NCBI RefSeq assembly: GCF_023715465.1
Contig: NZ_JAMBOE010000008.1
Span: forward strand, 1-64,000
Length of the DNA: 64,000 bases
Direction: 5' to 3'
Source of the DNA: Paenibacillus macerans
GTDB lineage: Bacteria; Bacillota; Bacilli; Paenibacillales; Paenibacillaceae
A program made the position numbers and the translations under genes. This document shows, in pieces, positions 55,127 through 64,000 of the stretch. Numbering within the stretch: the first letter of the stretch is position 1; every line of letters begins with the position of its first letter. A model generated the notes under the pieces. It was not told where the DNA came from. It ran no database searches and was given only the letters and a program-made list of their open reading frames with translations.

Positions 55127-58100
55127 CTAAAGCGTGCTTCCGATGGCAATCCACATGACGAAGCCATAGTGGATATGGCTTTCCTTCAGCCTGGAAATCG
55201 TGATGACGGCCGAATCCTGCGTTTGTTCGCTTAACGTGGCGTAAAAAGCCGAATGGTTCGTCATCGCGACGATAACAAAGTTGGGACTGGCAAACGGTTC
55301 TTCAAATTCAACCGTAATTTGCGTTTCGGCCTCATCGCGCGGCAACAAAAACGCTGACATTCCAAACTGCTGTTTGGCCGGCTGGTCCAGCAGCGTCTGA
55401 ACCGGAGTAAAGGCAAGGTGCTCTGCACCAACCGCGCCGGTTTTCAGGTGGCGCGAGGCAACCGCTTCATCAGCAAGCTGTGCGCTGCCGACTGCCGCGT
55501 TGGCAAGATGCCCGCCTTGCACCGCTCCCCGCTGCAGATGTTCGCTGCCGACTGACTCCTCGGCCAGAATGTCGGCGTCCACAACACCGGCCTGAAGATG
55601 TACCCGATCGATCGATAATGGCTGAATGTCCTCCCCGTCGATCCCTTTTTCCGGCAGCAGCCCGCTGCGCTGCAATTCTGCCGACAAATGCCAAACATCA
55701 ATTGACTCGGGGCCGATGTGGCGGGATGTGATCGCCGATTCCTCGATATGCCGCCCTTCTACGCTCTCCTTCGCCAGATGCAGCGCCCGGACGGACTCGG
55801 GGGCCAAATGAGTGCTCTGCACTGACTCGGGGGCGAGATGCCCGCTTTGCACCGCTTCCCGCTGCAGATGCTCGCCGCCGACCGCTCCCTCGGCCAGCAC
55901 CTCGTCGTCCACAGCTCCGGGTTGAAGATGCGACCGGCCTATCGACAGCGGGTGAATATCCTCCCCGTCGATCCCTTTTTCCGGCAGCAGCCCATTTCGC
56001 TGCAGTTCGGCCGACAGATGCCGGACATCGATCGACTCGGGGCTGATGTGGCGCGAGGCGATCGCCGCTTCCTCAATATGCCGCCCCTCTATACTAGCCT
56101 CTGCCAGATGCTGCGACCGGACGGACTCAGGCGCCAGATGGGCGCTCTGCACCGACTCGGCGGCGAGATGCCCGCCTTGCACCGCTCCCCGCCGCAGATG
56201 CTCGCCGCCAACCGCACCCCCGGCCAGCACCTCGCCATCCACGGCTCCGGACTGAAGATGCTCCCGGCCTATCGACAGCGGGTGAATATCCTTACCCTCG
56301 ATTCCGTCTTCCGGCAGCAGCCCGCTGCGCTGCAATTCAGCCGACAAATGCCAGACATCGATCGACTCAGGGCCGATGTGGCGCGAGGCGATCGCCGCTT
56401 CCTCGATATGCCGCCCTTCTACGCTCTCTTTCGCCAGATGCTGCGACTGTACGGCCTCAGCGGCCAGATGGGCGCTCCGCACCGACTCGGCGGCGAGATG
56501 CCCGCTTTGCACCGCTCCCTGCTGCAGATGCTCGCCGCCAACCGACTCCTCAGCCAGCACCTCGCCGTCTACGGCTCCGGGCTGAAGATGCTCCCGGCCT
56601 ATCGATAAGGGGTGAATATCCTCCCCTCCGATACCGTCTGCCGGCAGCAGCCCATTCCGCTGCAGTTCGGCCGACAAATGCCAGATATCGATCGACTCAG
56701 GGCCAATGTGGTGCGAGGCGATCGCCGCTTCCTCGATATGCCGCCCTTCTACACTCTCTTTCGCCAAATGCTGCGCCTGTACGGCCTCAGCGGCCAGATG
56801 GGCGCTCTGCACCGACTCGGCGGCGAGATGCCCGCTTTGCACCGCTCCCTGCTGCAGATGCTCGCCGCCAACCGACTCCTCGGCCAGCACCTCGCTGTCC
56901 ACGGCTCCGGACTGAAGATGCGACCGGTCTATCGATAAGGGGTGAATATCCTCCCCGTCGATCCCTTTTTCCGGCAGCAGCCCGTTTCTGCGCAATTCGG
57001 CCGACAGGTGCGTACTCTCGATCACTGCGGGCGCGAGATGACGCGAGGCGATCGCCGCTTCCCCGATATGCCGCGCCTCTATACTAGCCTCCGCCAGATG
57101 CTCCGATCGTACGGCTTCAGCGGCCAGATGAGCGCCCTGCACCGACTCCTTGGCAATGTGGCGCGAGGCGATCGCCGCATCCTTAATATGCCGCCCCTCT
57201 ATACTGGCCTCTGCCAGATGCTGCGACCGGACGGACTCAGGGGCCAGATGGGCGCTCTGCACCGACTCCGTGGCGAGATGCCCGCTTTGTACCGCTCCCC
57301 GCCGCAGATGCTCGCCGCCAACCGACTCCCCGGTCAGCACCTCGCCGTCCACGGCTCCGGGCTGAAGATGCTCCCGGCCTATCGACAGCGGGTGAATATC
57401 CTTACCCTCGATTCCGACTTCCGGCAACAGCCCGCTGCGCTGCAATTCAGCCGAAAAATGCCAAACATCGATCGACTCGGGGCTGATATGGCGAGATTCG
57501 ATCGCCGCTTCCTCGATATGCCGCCCTTCTACGCTCTCCTTCGCCAAATGCTGCGCCTGTACGGCCTCAGCAGCCAGATGGGCGCTCTGCACCGACTCGG
57601 CGGCGAGATGCCCGCTTTGCACCGCTCCCTGCTGCAGATGCTCGCCGCCAACCGACTCCTCGGCCAGCACCTCGCTGTCCACGGCTCCGAACTGAAGATG
57701 CGCCCGGCCTATCGATAAGGGGTGAATATCCTCTTCTCCGATACCGTCTGCCGGCAGCAGCCCATTCCGCTGCAGTTCGGCCGACAAATGCCAGATATCG
57801 ATCGACTCAGGGCCGATATGGCGCGAGGCGATCGCCGCTTCCTCAATATGCCGCCCTTCTACGCTCTCTTTCGCCAAATGCTGCGCCTCGATGGACTCAG
57901 GGGCTAAGTGAGTGCTCTGCACCGACCCCGCGGCAAGATGCCCGCCTTGCACCGCTCCCTGCCGCAGATGCTCGCCGCCAACCGACTCCTCGGCCAGCAC
58001 CTCGCCGTCCACGGCTCCGGACTGAAGCTGTGCCCGGCCTATCGACAACGGATGAATATCCTCCCCGTCGATTCCTTTTTCCGGCAGCAGCCCGCTTCTG

Positions 58101-61100
58101 CGCAATTCGTCCGATAGGTGCGCACTCTCGATCACTGCGGGCGCGAGATGACGTGATGTGATCGCCGCTTCCCCGATATGCCGAGCCTCTATACTAGCCT
58201 CCGCCAGATGCTGCGACCGGACGGCTTCAGCGGCCAGATGAGCGCCCTGCACCGACTCCTCGGCAATGTGGTGCGAGGCGATCGCCGCTTCCTTAATATG
58301 CCGCCCCTCTACGCTCTCCTTCGCCAAATGCTGCGCCTGTACGGCCTCAGCGGCCAGATGGGCGCTCTGTACCGCCGCACCGGCGAGATGCCCGCCTTGC
58401 ACCGCTCCTTGCTGCAGATGCTCGCTGCCAACCGACTCCTCGGCCAGCACCTCGCCGTCCACGGCTCCGGACTGAAGCTGTGCCCGGCCTATCGACAACG
58501 GATGAATATCTTCCCCGTCGATCCCTTTTTCCGGCAGCAGCCCGCTTCTGCGCAATTCGGCCGACAGGTGCGCACTCTCGATCGCTGCGGGCGCAAGATG
58601 ACGCGATGTGATCGCCGCTTCCCCGATATGCCGCCCCTCTATGCTGGCCTCCGCCAGATGCTGCGACCGGACGGCTTCAGCGGCCAGATGAGCGCCCTGC
58701 ACCGACTCCTCGGCAATGTGGCGCGAGGCAATCGCTGCATCCTCAATATGCCGCCCCTCTATGCTGGCCTCCGCCAGATGCTGCGACCGGACGGCTTCAG
58801 CGGCCAGATGAGCGCCCTGCACCGACTCCTCGGCAATGTGGCGGGAGGCGATCGCTGCATCCTCAATATGCCGTCCCTCTACGCTCTCCTTCGCCAGATG
58901 CAGCGACCGGACGATCTCAGGGGCCAGATGGGCGCTCTGCACCGACTCCGCGGCGAGATTCCTGCTTTGCACCGCGCTCCGCTGCAGATGCTCGGCACCG
59001 ACCGACTCCTCGGCCAGCACGCCGGCATCCACGGCTCTCGACTGAAGGTGCGACCGGCTTATCGACAAAGGCTTTATATCCTCCCCGCCGATTCCATCTT
59101 TCGGCAGCAGCCCGCTTCTGCGCAATTCGGCCGACAAGTGCGAGCCCTCAACCGCTTCGGGTTCAAGATGACGCGAGGCGATCGCCGCTTCCCCGATATG
59201 CCGCCCCTCTACGCTTGCCTCCGCCAGATGTTGCGCGCGCACAGCCTCAGAGGCCAAATGGTCGCTCTGTACGGCCTCGGCGGCGATATGTCCGCTTTGC
59301 ACCGCAACCCGCCGCAGATGTTCGCCGCCGACCGACTCTTCCGCCAGCACGTCGCCGTCCACGGCTCCGGACTGAAGATGTGACCGGCCTATCGACAACG
59401 GGTGAATGTCCTTCCCGCCGATCCCGTCTGCCGGCAGCACTCCGCTTCTGCGCAATTCGGCCGACAAATGCCCGGCATCGATCGACTCAGGCCCGATATG
59501 GCGGGATGCGATCGCCGCTTTCTCGATATGCCGCCCCTCTATGCTAGCCTCCGCCAGATGCAGCGAGCGTATGGCCTCAGGGGCCAGATGGGTGCTCCGC
59601 ACAGCCTCGGCGGCGATATGCCCGCTTTGCACGACGCCCCGCTGTAAATGCTCGCCGCCGACCGACTCCTCAGCCAACACTTCGCCGTCCACGGCTCCGG
59701 ACTGAAGATGCGGCCGGCCTATCGACGAGGGCTTTATATCCTTCCCATCAACCCCGTCCACCGGAAGCAACCCGCTTTGCTGCAACTCGGCCGACAAATG
59801 CCAGAAGTCGATCGCTTCGGAGGCAACATGACGCGAGGCGATCGCCGCCTCACCGATGTGCCGGCCTTCTACGCTCTCCTCCGCCAGATGCTCCGCTTGC
59901 ACGGCCTCTTGCGCCAGGTGATCGCTTTGAACGGCCTCACTGGCGATATGGCCGCTTTGCACCGCCCCGCTTTGCAGATGCTCGGATCCGACCGCTTCCC
60001 CGGCCAGCACCTCGGCATCCACGGCCCCGGACTGAAGGTGCGACCGCTCGATCGACAGCGGCTGGATATCCTCCCCGTCGACACCGTCTTCCGGAAGCAG
60101 TCCGCTGTGCTGCAGTTCGGCCGACAGATGCCAAAAGTCGATCGTCTCAGGCGCGAGATGGCGGGATGCAACCACCGCCTCGCCGATATGCCGGCTCTCT
60201 ACGCTTTCCTCCGCCAGATGCCGCGCCTGTACCGCTTCGGCGGCCAGTTTTCCGGCCGAAACGACGCCATCCTGCAGCACCCGCGGCGAAACGGCTCCGG
60301 AAGCAAGATGACTCTCGTCAACGGCATGCGTTTGCAAATGTTCCGAGGAGACAGCGCCGTCCGTCAGATGCAAGGGCAAAACGACACCCGCAGCCAGATT
60401 CTCCGACTGAACAGCGCCCGGAGCCAGATGCCGGGGCTGGATAGCCTGCGGAGCGATCTTTGCGGCCGTCACGTTGCCATCGGCCATTTTGGCGGTGGTT
60501 ACCGCCAGGTCGCCCAACTTGTCGGTCGTGACGCTTTCCGGCGACAGCTTCAGGGACGTGACCGCATGATCCTGCAAATGCGGAGAAAAGATCGATCCGG
60601 CCCCCAAATGCTCCTCCCGGATAGCCCCGTTTTGCAGCAGGCTGCCGTCAATGCTCTGTTTGGCCAGATGAATGTTTTGAATCGCGCCGGGGGTTAGATG
60701 TTCCGACGACACCTGGCGAGGGCCGATCGCATATCCCGTCACCGCGCCCGGAGCCAGGCTGCGGCTGGTCACGCTGTCCTCCGTGAGCTTGTCGGCGCTG
60801 ACGCTGCCGGGCTGAAGGTGGGCCGCCGTAACAGCGCCCTCTGCCAGGTGATGCCCGGCAATCTCACCGAAAGCCAGCTTTTCTCCCGTGACGGCCCCAT
60901 CCGCCAAATGCCATTCCTGGATCGATTCCGGCAGCACATGATCCCCTTGGACCGAAGCAGGAGCCAGATGCATCCCTGTGACGGAAGCTGGCGCAAGCTG
61001 CGCCGATTGGACAGCGGACTTGGCTAGATGGCGGGACTGCACGGCCTCGTCGGCGATTTTCCCCGGCAAAATGCTCTGATCGGCGATTTTGGATGAAGTG

Positions 61101-62425
61101 ACGGCCTGTTCGACGATTTGCGCGGTACCGATGGATTGATCGGACAATTTCGTGGACAGTATCGATTTGTCGGCCAAATGCCGGCCTTTAACCGAACCGT
61201 CCGCAAGTTGCTCCGCTCCAACGCTGCCGGGCTGCAAATGGGCGGCTCCGATCGTTCCCGAGCGAATATGGCGGGATTCGACGGCCTGGTCGCAGATATG
61301 GCCATTGCCGACGCTACCCTCCCGCAACTGCTTGGTGCCGACGCTGGAGGGAGCCAGCATCTCACCGCCGATCAGTCCGGGGGCAAGGTGGCTGGCGGTA
61401 ATGGTATGTTTCGCCAGATGCCGGCTTTCCACCGAGCCTTCCCGCAGCTTAGCGCCCGTCACAGCGCCGTCGCGCAGCTTGGATGTCGTCACCGATTCAT
61501 CGCCCAGCTTGGAGGTATCCACGGCACCGTTCGCCAGGTTGACCGATTCGATCGCCCCGCTGCGGATTTTTTCGCTGGTCACCGCTTGATTCTGAATCAA
61601 ATTGTTCGTGACGATCCATTCGCTTAAATGCCGGCTTTCGATGGAACCGTCTGCCAGCTTCTCGCCGGCGATGACCCGGTCGGCCAATTTATCCGAGGTG
61701 ATGCTGCCGTCCGCGAGCTTTTCCCCGCCGACGGAGCGATCCTTGATCGCTCTGCCCTCAATCGCGCTGTCCACCAGATGGCTGCCGGTTACGGACATGG
61801 GGGCAAGCTTGCTCGAAGTGACGGCTCCATCGGCCAATTTGATGCTGTCCACTGCATAATCGGCGATCCATGCGGTACCGATACTGCCGCGCATAATCCG
61901 CGAAGCGTCGATCGTATGGGGCGCGATTTTTTCCCCGGTCACCGCTGCATCCATAATATCATCCGTGTAAATAATTCCCAGTTCCTGTTTCAGGATGTTA
62001 CGTTCTATCAGTGTTTTTTGTACCTGCGGCATACGCTCGCCGGTAGGGTATTCCGGCGTTTCTTGCCTGGGCGGAGGAACTGCCATCACTTCCTTCCCGG
62101 ACTGAGGAGCTACCATCGCCTTCTTCCCGGGTAAAGGGGCTGCCATCGCCTTCTTCCCGGGTAAAGGGGCTGCCATCGCCTCCTTCTCGAGCAGAAGGTC
62201 TTCTATCTCCTCCTTTCCGGGTGAAGGGGGTTCCAGCTCTACCTCTCCAGGGGTGGACAATAGCGAAGGGGCGTTCTGATGGATTTGTATCTCCTTTGCT
62301 GGCTCCTCCGGCCGTTCCTCCTTCCTTTCTTCCAACAACATCAACTCGTTCATATCCGGATTATCCACATAATAGAGCGATGATTTTCTCGCCCTGCCGG
62401 ATCTCATGCCTTTGCCTTTTCTCAA
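55127..62425 (-). CDS. Giant decapeptide-repeat protein (WIAG-tail-like)
   Basis: A 2432-residue protein, no signal peptide or membrane helix seen. Residues 1-155 are charged, with a short repeat of GKKAMAAPLP type at about 80-125. From about 155 to 2330 the chain is built of some 200 ten-residue units, roughly S/A-V/I-x-x-x-H/K-L-A-x-x; early units read SITSDKLADR, VIAGEKLADG. From about 750 on the units form 13 modules marked by HLSAELRRSGLLP. The last 95 residues form a non-repetitive domain ending GFVMWIAIGSTL. This fits proteins annotated as WIAG-tail in Paenibacillus (from memory). A fibrous spore-surface, adhesive or phage-tail-like role is possible. TTG start with AAAGGAG upstream; ATG at 62407 is an alternative. 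Confidence 0.8.
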   Translation of the reverse strand: MRKGKGMRSGRARKSSLYYVDNPDMNELMLLEERKEERPEEPAKEIQIHQNAPSLLSTPGEVELEPPSPGKEEIEDLLLEKEAMAAPLPGKKAMAAPLPGKKAMVAPQSGKEVMAVPPPRQETPEYPTGERMPQVQKTLIERNILKQELGIIYTDDIMDAAVTGEKIAPHTIDASRIMRGSIGTAWIADYAVDSIKLADGAVTSSKLAPMSVTGSHLVDSAIEGRAIKDRSVGGEKLADGSITSDKLADRVIAGEKLADGSIESRHLSEWIVTNNLIQNQAVTSEKIRSGAIESVNLANGAVDTSKLGDESVTTSKLRDGAVTGAKLREGSVESRHLAKHTITASHLAPGLIGGEMLAPSSVGTKQLREGSVGNGHICDQAVESRHIRSGTIGAAHLQPGSVGAEQLADGSVKGRHLADKSILSTKLSDQSIGTAQIVEQAVTSSKIADQSILPGKIADEAVQSRHLAKSAVQSAQLAPASVTGMHLAPASVQGDHVLPESIQEWHLADGAVTGEKLAFGEIAGHHLAEGAVTAAHLQPGSVSADKLTEDSVTSRSLAPGAVTGYAIGPRQVSSEHLTPGAIQNIHLAKQSIDGSLLQNGAIREEHLGAGSIFSPHLQDHAVTSLKLSPESVTTDKLGDLAVTTAKMADGNVTAAKIAPQAIQPRHLAPGAVQSENLAAGVVLPLHLTDGAVSSEHLQTHAVDESHLASGAVSPRVLQDGVVSAGKLAAEAVQARHLAEESVESRHIGEAVVASRHLAPETIDFWHLSAELQHSGLLPEDGVDGEDIQPLSIERSHLQSGAVDAEVLAGEAVGSEHLQSGAVQSGHIASEAVQSDHLAQEAVQAEHLAEESVEGRHIGEAAIASRHVASEAIDFWHLSAELQQSGLLPVDGVDGKDIKPSSIGRPHLQSGAVDGEVLAEESVGGEHLQRGVVQSGHIAAEAVRSTHLAPEAIRSLHLAEASIEGRHIEKAAIASRHIGPESIDAGHLSAELRRSGVLPADGIGGKDIHPLSIGRSHLQSGAVDGDVLAEESVGGEHLRRVAVQSGHIAAEAVQSDHLASEAVRAQHLAEASVEGRHIGEAAIASRHLEPEAVEGSHLSAELRRSGLLPKDGIGGEDIKPLSISRSHLQSRAVDAGVLAEESVGAEHLQRSAVQSRNLAAESVQSAHLAPEIVRSLHLAKESVEGRHIEDAAIASRHIAEESVQGAHLAAEAVRSQHLAEASIEGRHIEDAAIASRHIAEESVQGAHLAAEAVRSQHLAEASIEGRHIGEAAITSRHLAPAAIESAHLSAELRRSGLLPEKGIDGEDIHPLSIGRAQLQSGAVDGEVLAEESVGSEHLQQGAVQGGHLAGAAVQSAHLAAEAVQAQHLAKESVEGRHIKEAAIASHHIAEESVQGAHLAAEAVRSQHLAEASIEARHIGEAAITSRHLAPAVIESAHLSDELRRSGLLPEKGIDGEDIHPLSIGRAQLQSGAVDGEVLAEESVGGEHLRQGAVQGGHLAAGSVQSTHLAPESIEAQHLAKESVEGRHIEEAAIASRHIGPESIDIWHLSAELQRNGLLPADGIGEEDIHPLSIGRAHLQFGAVDSEVLAEESVGGEHLQQGAVQSGHLAAESVQSAHLAAEAVQAQHLAKESVEGRHIEEAAIESRHISPESIDVWHFSAELQRSGLLPEVGIEGKDIHPLSIGREHLQPGAVDGEVLTGESVGGEHLRRGAVQSGHLATESVQSAHLAPESVRSQHLAEASIEGRHIKDAAIASRHIAKESVQGAHLAAEAVRSEHLAEASIEARHIGEAAIASRHLAPAVIESTHLSAELRRNGLLPEKGIDGEDIHPLSIDRSHLQSGAVDSEVLAEESVGGEHLQQGAVQSGHLAAESVQSAHLAAEAVQAQHLAKESVEGRHIEEAAIASHHIGPESIDIWHLSAELQRNGLLPADGIGGEDIHPLSIGREHLQPGAVDGEVLAEESVGGEHLQQGAVQSGHLAAESVRSAHLAAEAVQSQHLAKESVEGRHIEEAAIASRHIGPESIDVWHLSAELQRSGLLPEDGIEGKDIHPLSIGREHLQSGAVDGEVLAGGAVGGEHLRRGAVQGGHLAAESVQSAHLAPESVRSQHLAEASIEGRHIEEAAIASRHISPESIDVRHLSAELQRNGLLPEKGIDGEDIHPLSIGRSHLQPGAVDDEVLAEGAVGGEHLQREAVQSGHLAPESVQSTHLAPESVRALHLAKESVEGRHIEESAITSRHIGPESIDVWHLSAELQRSGLLPEKGIDGEDIQPLSIDRVHLQAGVVDADILAEESVGSEHLQRGAVQGGHLANAAVGSAQLADEAVASRHLKTGAVGAEHLAFTPVQTLLDQPAKQQFGMSAFLLPRDEAETQITVEFEEPFASPNFVIVAMTNHSAFYATLSEQTQDSAVITISRLKESHIHYGFVMWIAIGSTL
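55540..60180 (-). repeat. Higher-order tandem modules inside the giant gene, 13 copies
   Basis: The module has a usual period of 330 bp (110 residues, eleven decads); for example GCGAGGCGATCGCCGCTTCC recurs at matching places near 56053, 56383 and 56713. I count 13 copies of the HLSAEL-type marker. Some modules carry extra blocks of 40 residues. Sequence identity between central copies is high, pointing to recent unequal exchange. Confidence 0.85.
58681..58920 (-). repeat. Recent 120-bp tandem duplication in the giant gene
   Basis: 58681-58800 and the segment starting at 58801 run in parallel with a few differences, for example GCGCGAGGCA versus GCGGGAGGCG. The unit equals four decads (40 residues) and keeps the frame. 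The second copy diverges toward its end. Confidence 0.8.
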
Positions 62426-62652
62426 GGACCGCTCGCTCCTTTACCAAAAAGATGATCGTCTCTTCTGGTATCATATGCGGGCGTATAGGCACTCGTCACA
62501 GACGACTTCCTCCATATCTGCCGATGACCTGACAAAAAAGAGAAAAAATCATTGGCTAGTCTGCTCGTATACTTGTAAATCCGCCTCCTGAACATTGAGT
62601 ATTGATGATGTACATTGTACATGCCGCCAATTAACTCGCTATGCGGGAATCG

Positions 62653-64000
62653 TCACTGCTCCCGCACCCATACGGTCATTTCGCCTTCTCCGCGATTTGC
62701 CCAGGCAAAATACGGGATAAATTTAATCGTCGCCGGCCGCGTGGCCGAAGGTGCCTGCGGACTGTACAAACCGCCGGCCCATGCCGCTTCGTCCTGGCGC
62801 TCCGCGGCGGCCTCGATCGTAACGACGCCGCCGAGAAGTTCCTCTTCCCGCCGGGCGGAAAGCTCCGCCGTTTTCGGCAGCACCAGCCCGTGCAGGTTCG
62901 CTCCGTTATCCGCCTGCTCGAGGCAATACACAAGCGGTCCCCGCTGCAGCGCTACCTTTCCGGCGTTTGCGCGAACAAGCGGATGACTGTACAGGCGCGT
63001 CGCCGGCATGGCAAGCCGCAGCTCTACTACGTCACCTTCCTGCCAGCGCCGCTGCACCCTTGCATAGCCGTCCCTGACCGTGCGGCCATCCAGCGGCACC
63101 GTTTCGCCGCAGACGGTGAGGCTTGCTTCGCGACACCAATCCGGCACCCGCAGCGCCAGCGCAAACTCTCCGCCCTCCTGCGGGTGGACCGTAAAGCGCA
63201 CCAGGCCGTCCCACGGATAATCGGTCGTCTGCACCAGCTTCACTCTGCTTCCGCCAACTTGCAGTTCGGCTTCCCCGCCGATGTAGAGGTGGGCATACAC
63301 CGTATCCCCCTGCACCGTATAAATGTATTCCCCAAGCGATGCGAGCAGGCGGGCGACGTTGGGCGGGCAGCAGGCGCAGCCGAACCATTCCTGGCGCACC
63401 GTTTTGATATGGTCGTATTTGTGGTTGGCGCCATGGCAGGCTTTCGGGTCCACTTCAAGCGGATTGACGTAAAAGAAATGCTTGCCGTCCCGCGCCATTC
63501 CGCCGACGACCGTATTGTAAAGCGCCCGCTCCATGACGTCCGCGTATTTCGCTTCGGGCGTGAGCCGCAGCATCCGCTGAGCAAAGAAAATGAGCCCGAT
63601 CGAAGCGCATGTCTCGGCATATACCGTATCGTTCGGCAAATCATAGTCGAACGAGAACGCCTCGCCCTGAGGCATTGCGCCGACCCCGCCGGTGATGTAC
63701 ATCTGTTTGCCGGCGATGTTGTCCCACAGCTTGCGGCACGCCGCGAGCAGCGACTCGTCTCCCGTCAGCGCCGCCACATCGGCCATCCCGGTAAGCATGT
63801 ACAAGAGCCGTACCGCATGCCCGATCGCGGTCTCCTGCTCCCGCACCGGCAGATGCGCCTGGTGGTAGGCCAAATCCACATGTTTGCCGGCTCCCGGCCA
63901 GTGCGTTTTGCCGCCTCGTTTTTGCAGTTCCTCTTCAAAAAAGTCCGGTTTTTGCCCGCGTTGATCCAAAAAATACTTGCTCAGGCGCAAATACCGCTCA
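62653..64000 (-). CDS. GH127 beta-L-arabinofuranosidase (partial)
   Basis: The C-terminal 449 residues of an enzyme that is normally about 640 long; the 5' part lies beyond the right edge, and the frame stays open to base 64000. The GH127 (DUF1680) motifs are present: YITGGVGAMPQGEAF, YAETCASIGLIFFAQRML (with the zinc-binding Glu region), CHGANHKYDHIKTVRQEWFG and GCACCPPNVARLLASLGEYI with the catalytic Cys and a zinc Cys. A beta-sandwich follows. It releases beta-L-arabinofuranose from arabino-oligosaccharides and fits the plant-cell-wall theme of the window. No signal peptide can be judged. Confidence 0.92.
   Translation of the reverse strand, partial: ERYLRLSKYFLDQRGQKPDFFEEELQKRGGKTHWPGAGKHVDLAYHQAHLPVREQETAIGHAVRLLYMLTGMADVAALTGDESLLAACRKLWDNIAGKQMYITGGVGAMPQGEAFSFDYDLPNDTVYAETCASIGLIFFAQRMLRLTPEAKYADVMERALYNTVVGGMARDGKHFFYVNPLEVDPKACHGANHKYDHIKTVRQEWFGCACCPPNVARLLASLGEYIYTVQGDTVYAHLYIGGEAELQVGGSRVKLVQTTDYPWDGLVRFTVHPQEGGEFALALRVPDWCREASLTVCGETVPLDGRTVRDGYARVQRRWQEGDVVELRLAMPATRLYSHPLVRANAGKVALQRGPLVYCLEQADNGANLHGLVLPKTAELSARREEELLGGVVTIEAAAERQDEAAWAGGLYSPQAPSATRPATIKFIPYFAWANRGEGEMTVWVREQ

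Noticed and set aside
55838..59705. Long plus-strand open frames of 256, 258 and 401 residues opposite the giant gene
   Set aside because: They mirror the repeat structure on the minus strand, recur every 330 bp with the same composition, and lack ribosome sites. They are antisense shadows of a GC-rich repeat gene.
55540..60180. CRISPR-like array, because of many regularly spaced repeats
   Set aside because: Repeats are in frame, diverge gradually, have no unique spacers of constant length, and no cas genes are present.

Overview
The window comes from a spore-forming Bacillota, most likely Paenibacillus. The evidence is an endospore sigma factor with a processed pro-sequence (SigK), strong AGGAGG-type ribosome sites, LplABC-type sugar uptake genes, a giant decapeptide-repeat protein of a kind I associate with Paenibacillus, and AT-rich intergenic repeat families. 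No rRNA, tRNA or CRISPR array was seen.

Layout. 0-0.6 kb: the 5' half of sigK, cut at the sequence AATGA and facing the 3' end of a serine recombinase; this looks like one junction of a skin-type element that is excised during sporulation. 0.6-3.6 kb: decayed genes (truncated EamA exporter, lipoprotein with an in-frame stop, C26 glutamine amidotransferase with three lesions) around an ATP-grasp gene. 3.6-7.3 kb: secreted DUF4163/DUF3298 protein, DUF488 protein, ribokinase, PilZ protein. 7.3-11.6 kb: a hybrid histidine kinase with two kinase modules, convergent with a REC-BTAD response regulator. 12-15.6 kb: MarR plus 14-TM drug exporter, and Lrp plus LysE exporter; an insertion-like segment lies in the marR leader. 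16-17 kb: nucleotidyltransferase.

17-24.1 kb: a compact two-operon cluster: acyl carrier protein, ATP-grasp ligase, GT-B glycosyltransferase, radical SAM/SPASM enzyme and Gfo/Idh/MocA oxidoreductase on the minus strand, divergent from an AraC regulator and a BtrH-like acyltransferase. The composition recalls side-chain assembly on a carrier protein in butirosin biosynthesis but has no deoxy-inosose synthase; it is my best candidate for an undescribed biosynthetic system.

24.1-26.2 kb: remnants (DUF952, RHS-like, ECF sigma, MFS). 26.4-31.6 kb: a Ytr-like pair of ABC modules transcribed divergently, with near-identical 22-bp palindromes in both promoters. 31.7-32.4 kb: further remnants. 32.5-36.6 kb: lacZ with a divergent AraC regulator.

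36.6-49.6 kb: a pectin/rhamnogalacturonan island: GH28 remnant, GH105 hydrolase, LplA/B/C-type ABC importer, membrane-bound AraC sensor with a cre-like site, LacI regulator, tagaturonate reductase (uxaB), altronate dehydratase (uxaA) and a CE12-type acetylesterase. Together they would import oligogalacturonides, remove unsaturated uronates and acetyl groups, and feed tagaturonate through altronate to 2-keto-3-deoxygluconate. 49.7-55 kb: small proteins, Gfo/Idh/MocA oxidoreductase, Uma2 nuclease, VanX-type D,D-dipeptidase, YhaM exonuclease. 55.1-62.4 kb: a 2432-residue protein made almost wholly of 10-residue repeats, organised in 13 higher-order modules. The right edge cuts a GH127 beta-L-arabinofuranosidase.

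Two themes recur: many recently broken genes, and at least three families of about 170-270 bp intergenic repeats filling otherwise empty gaps.
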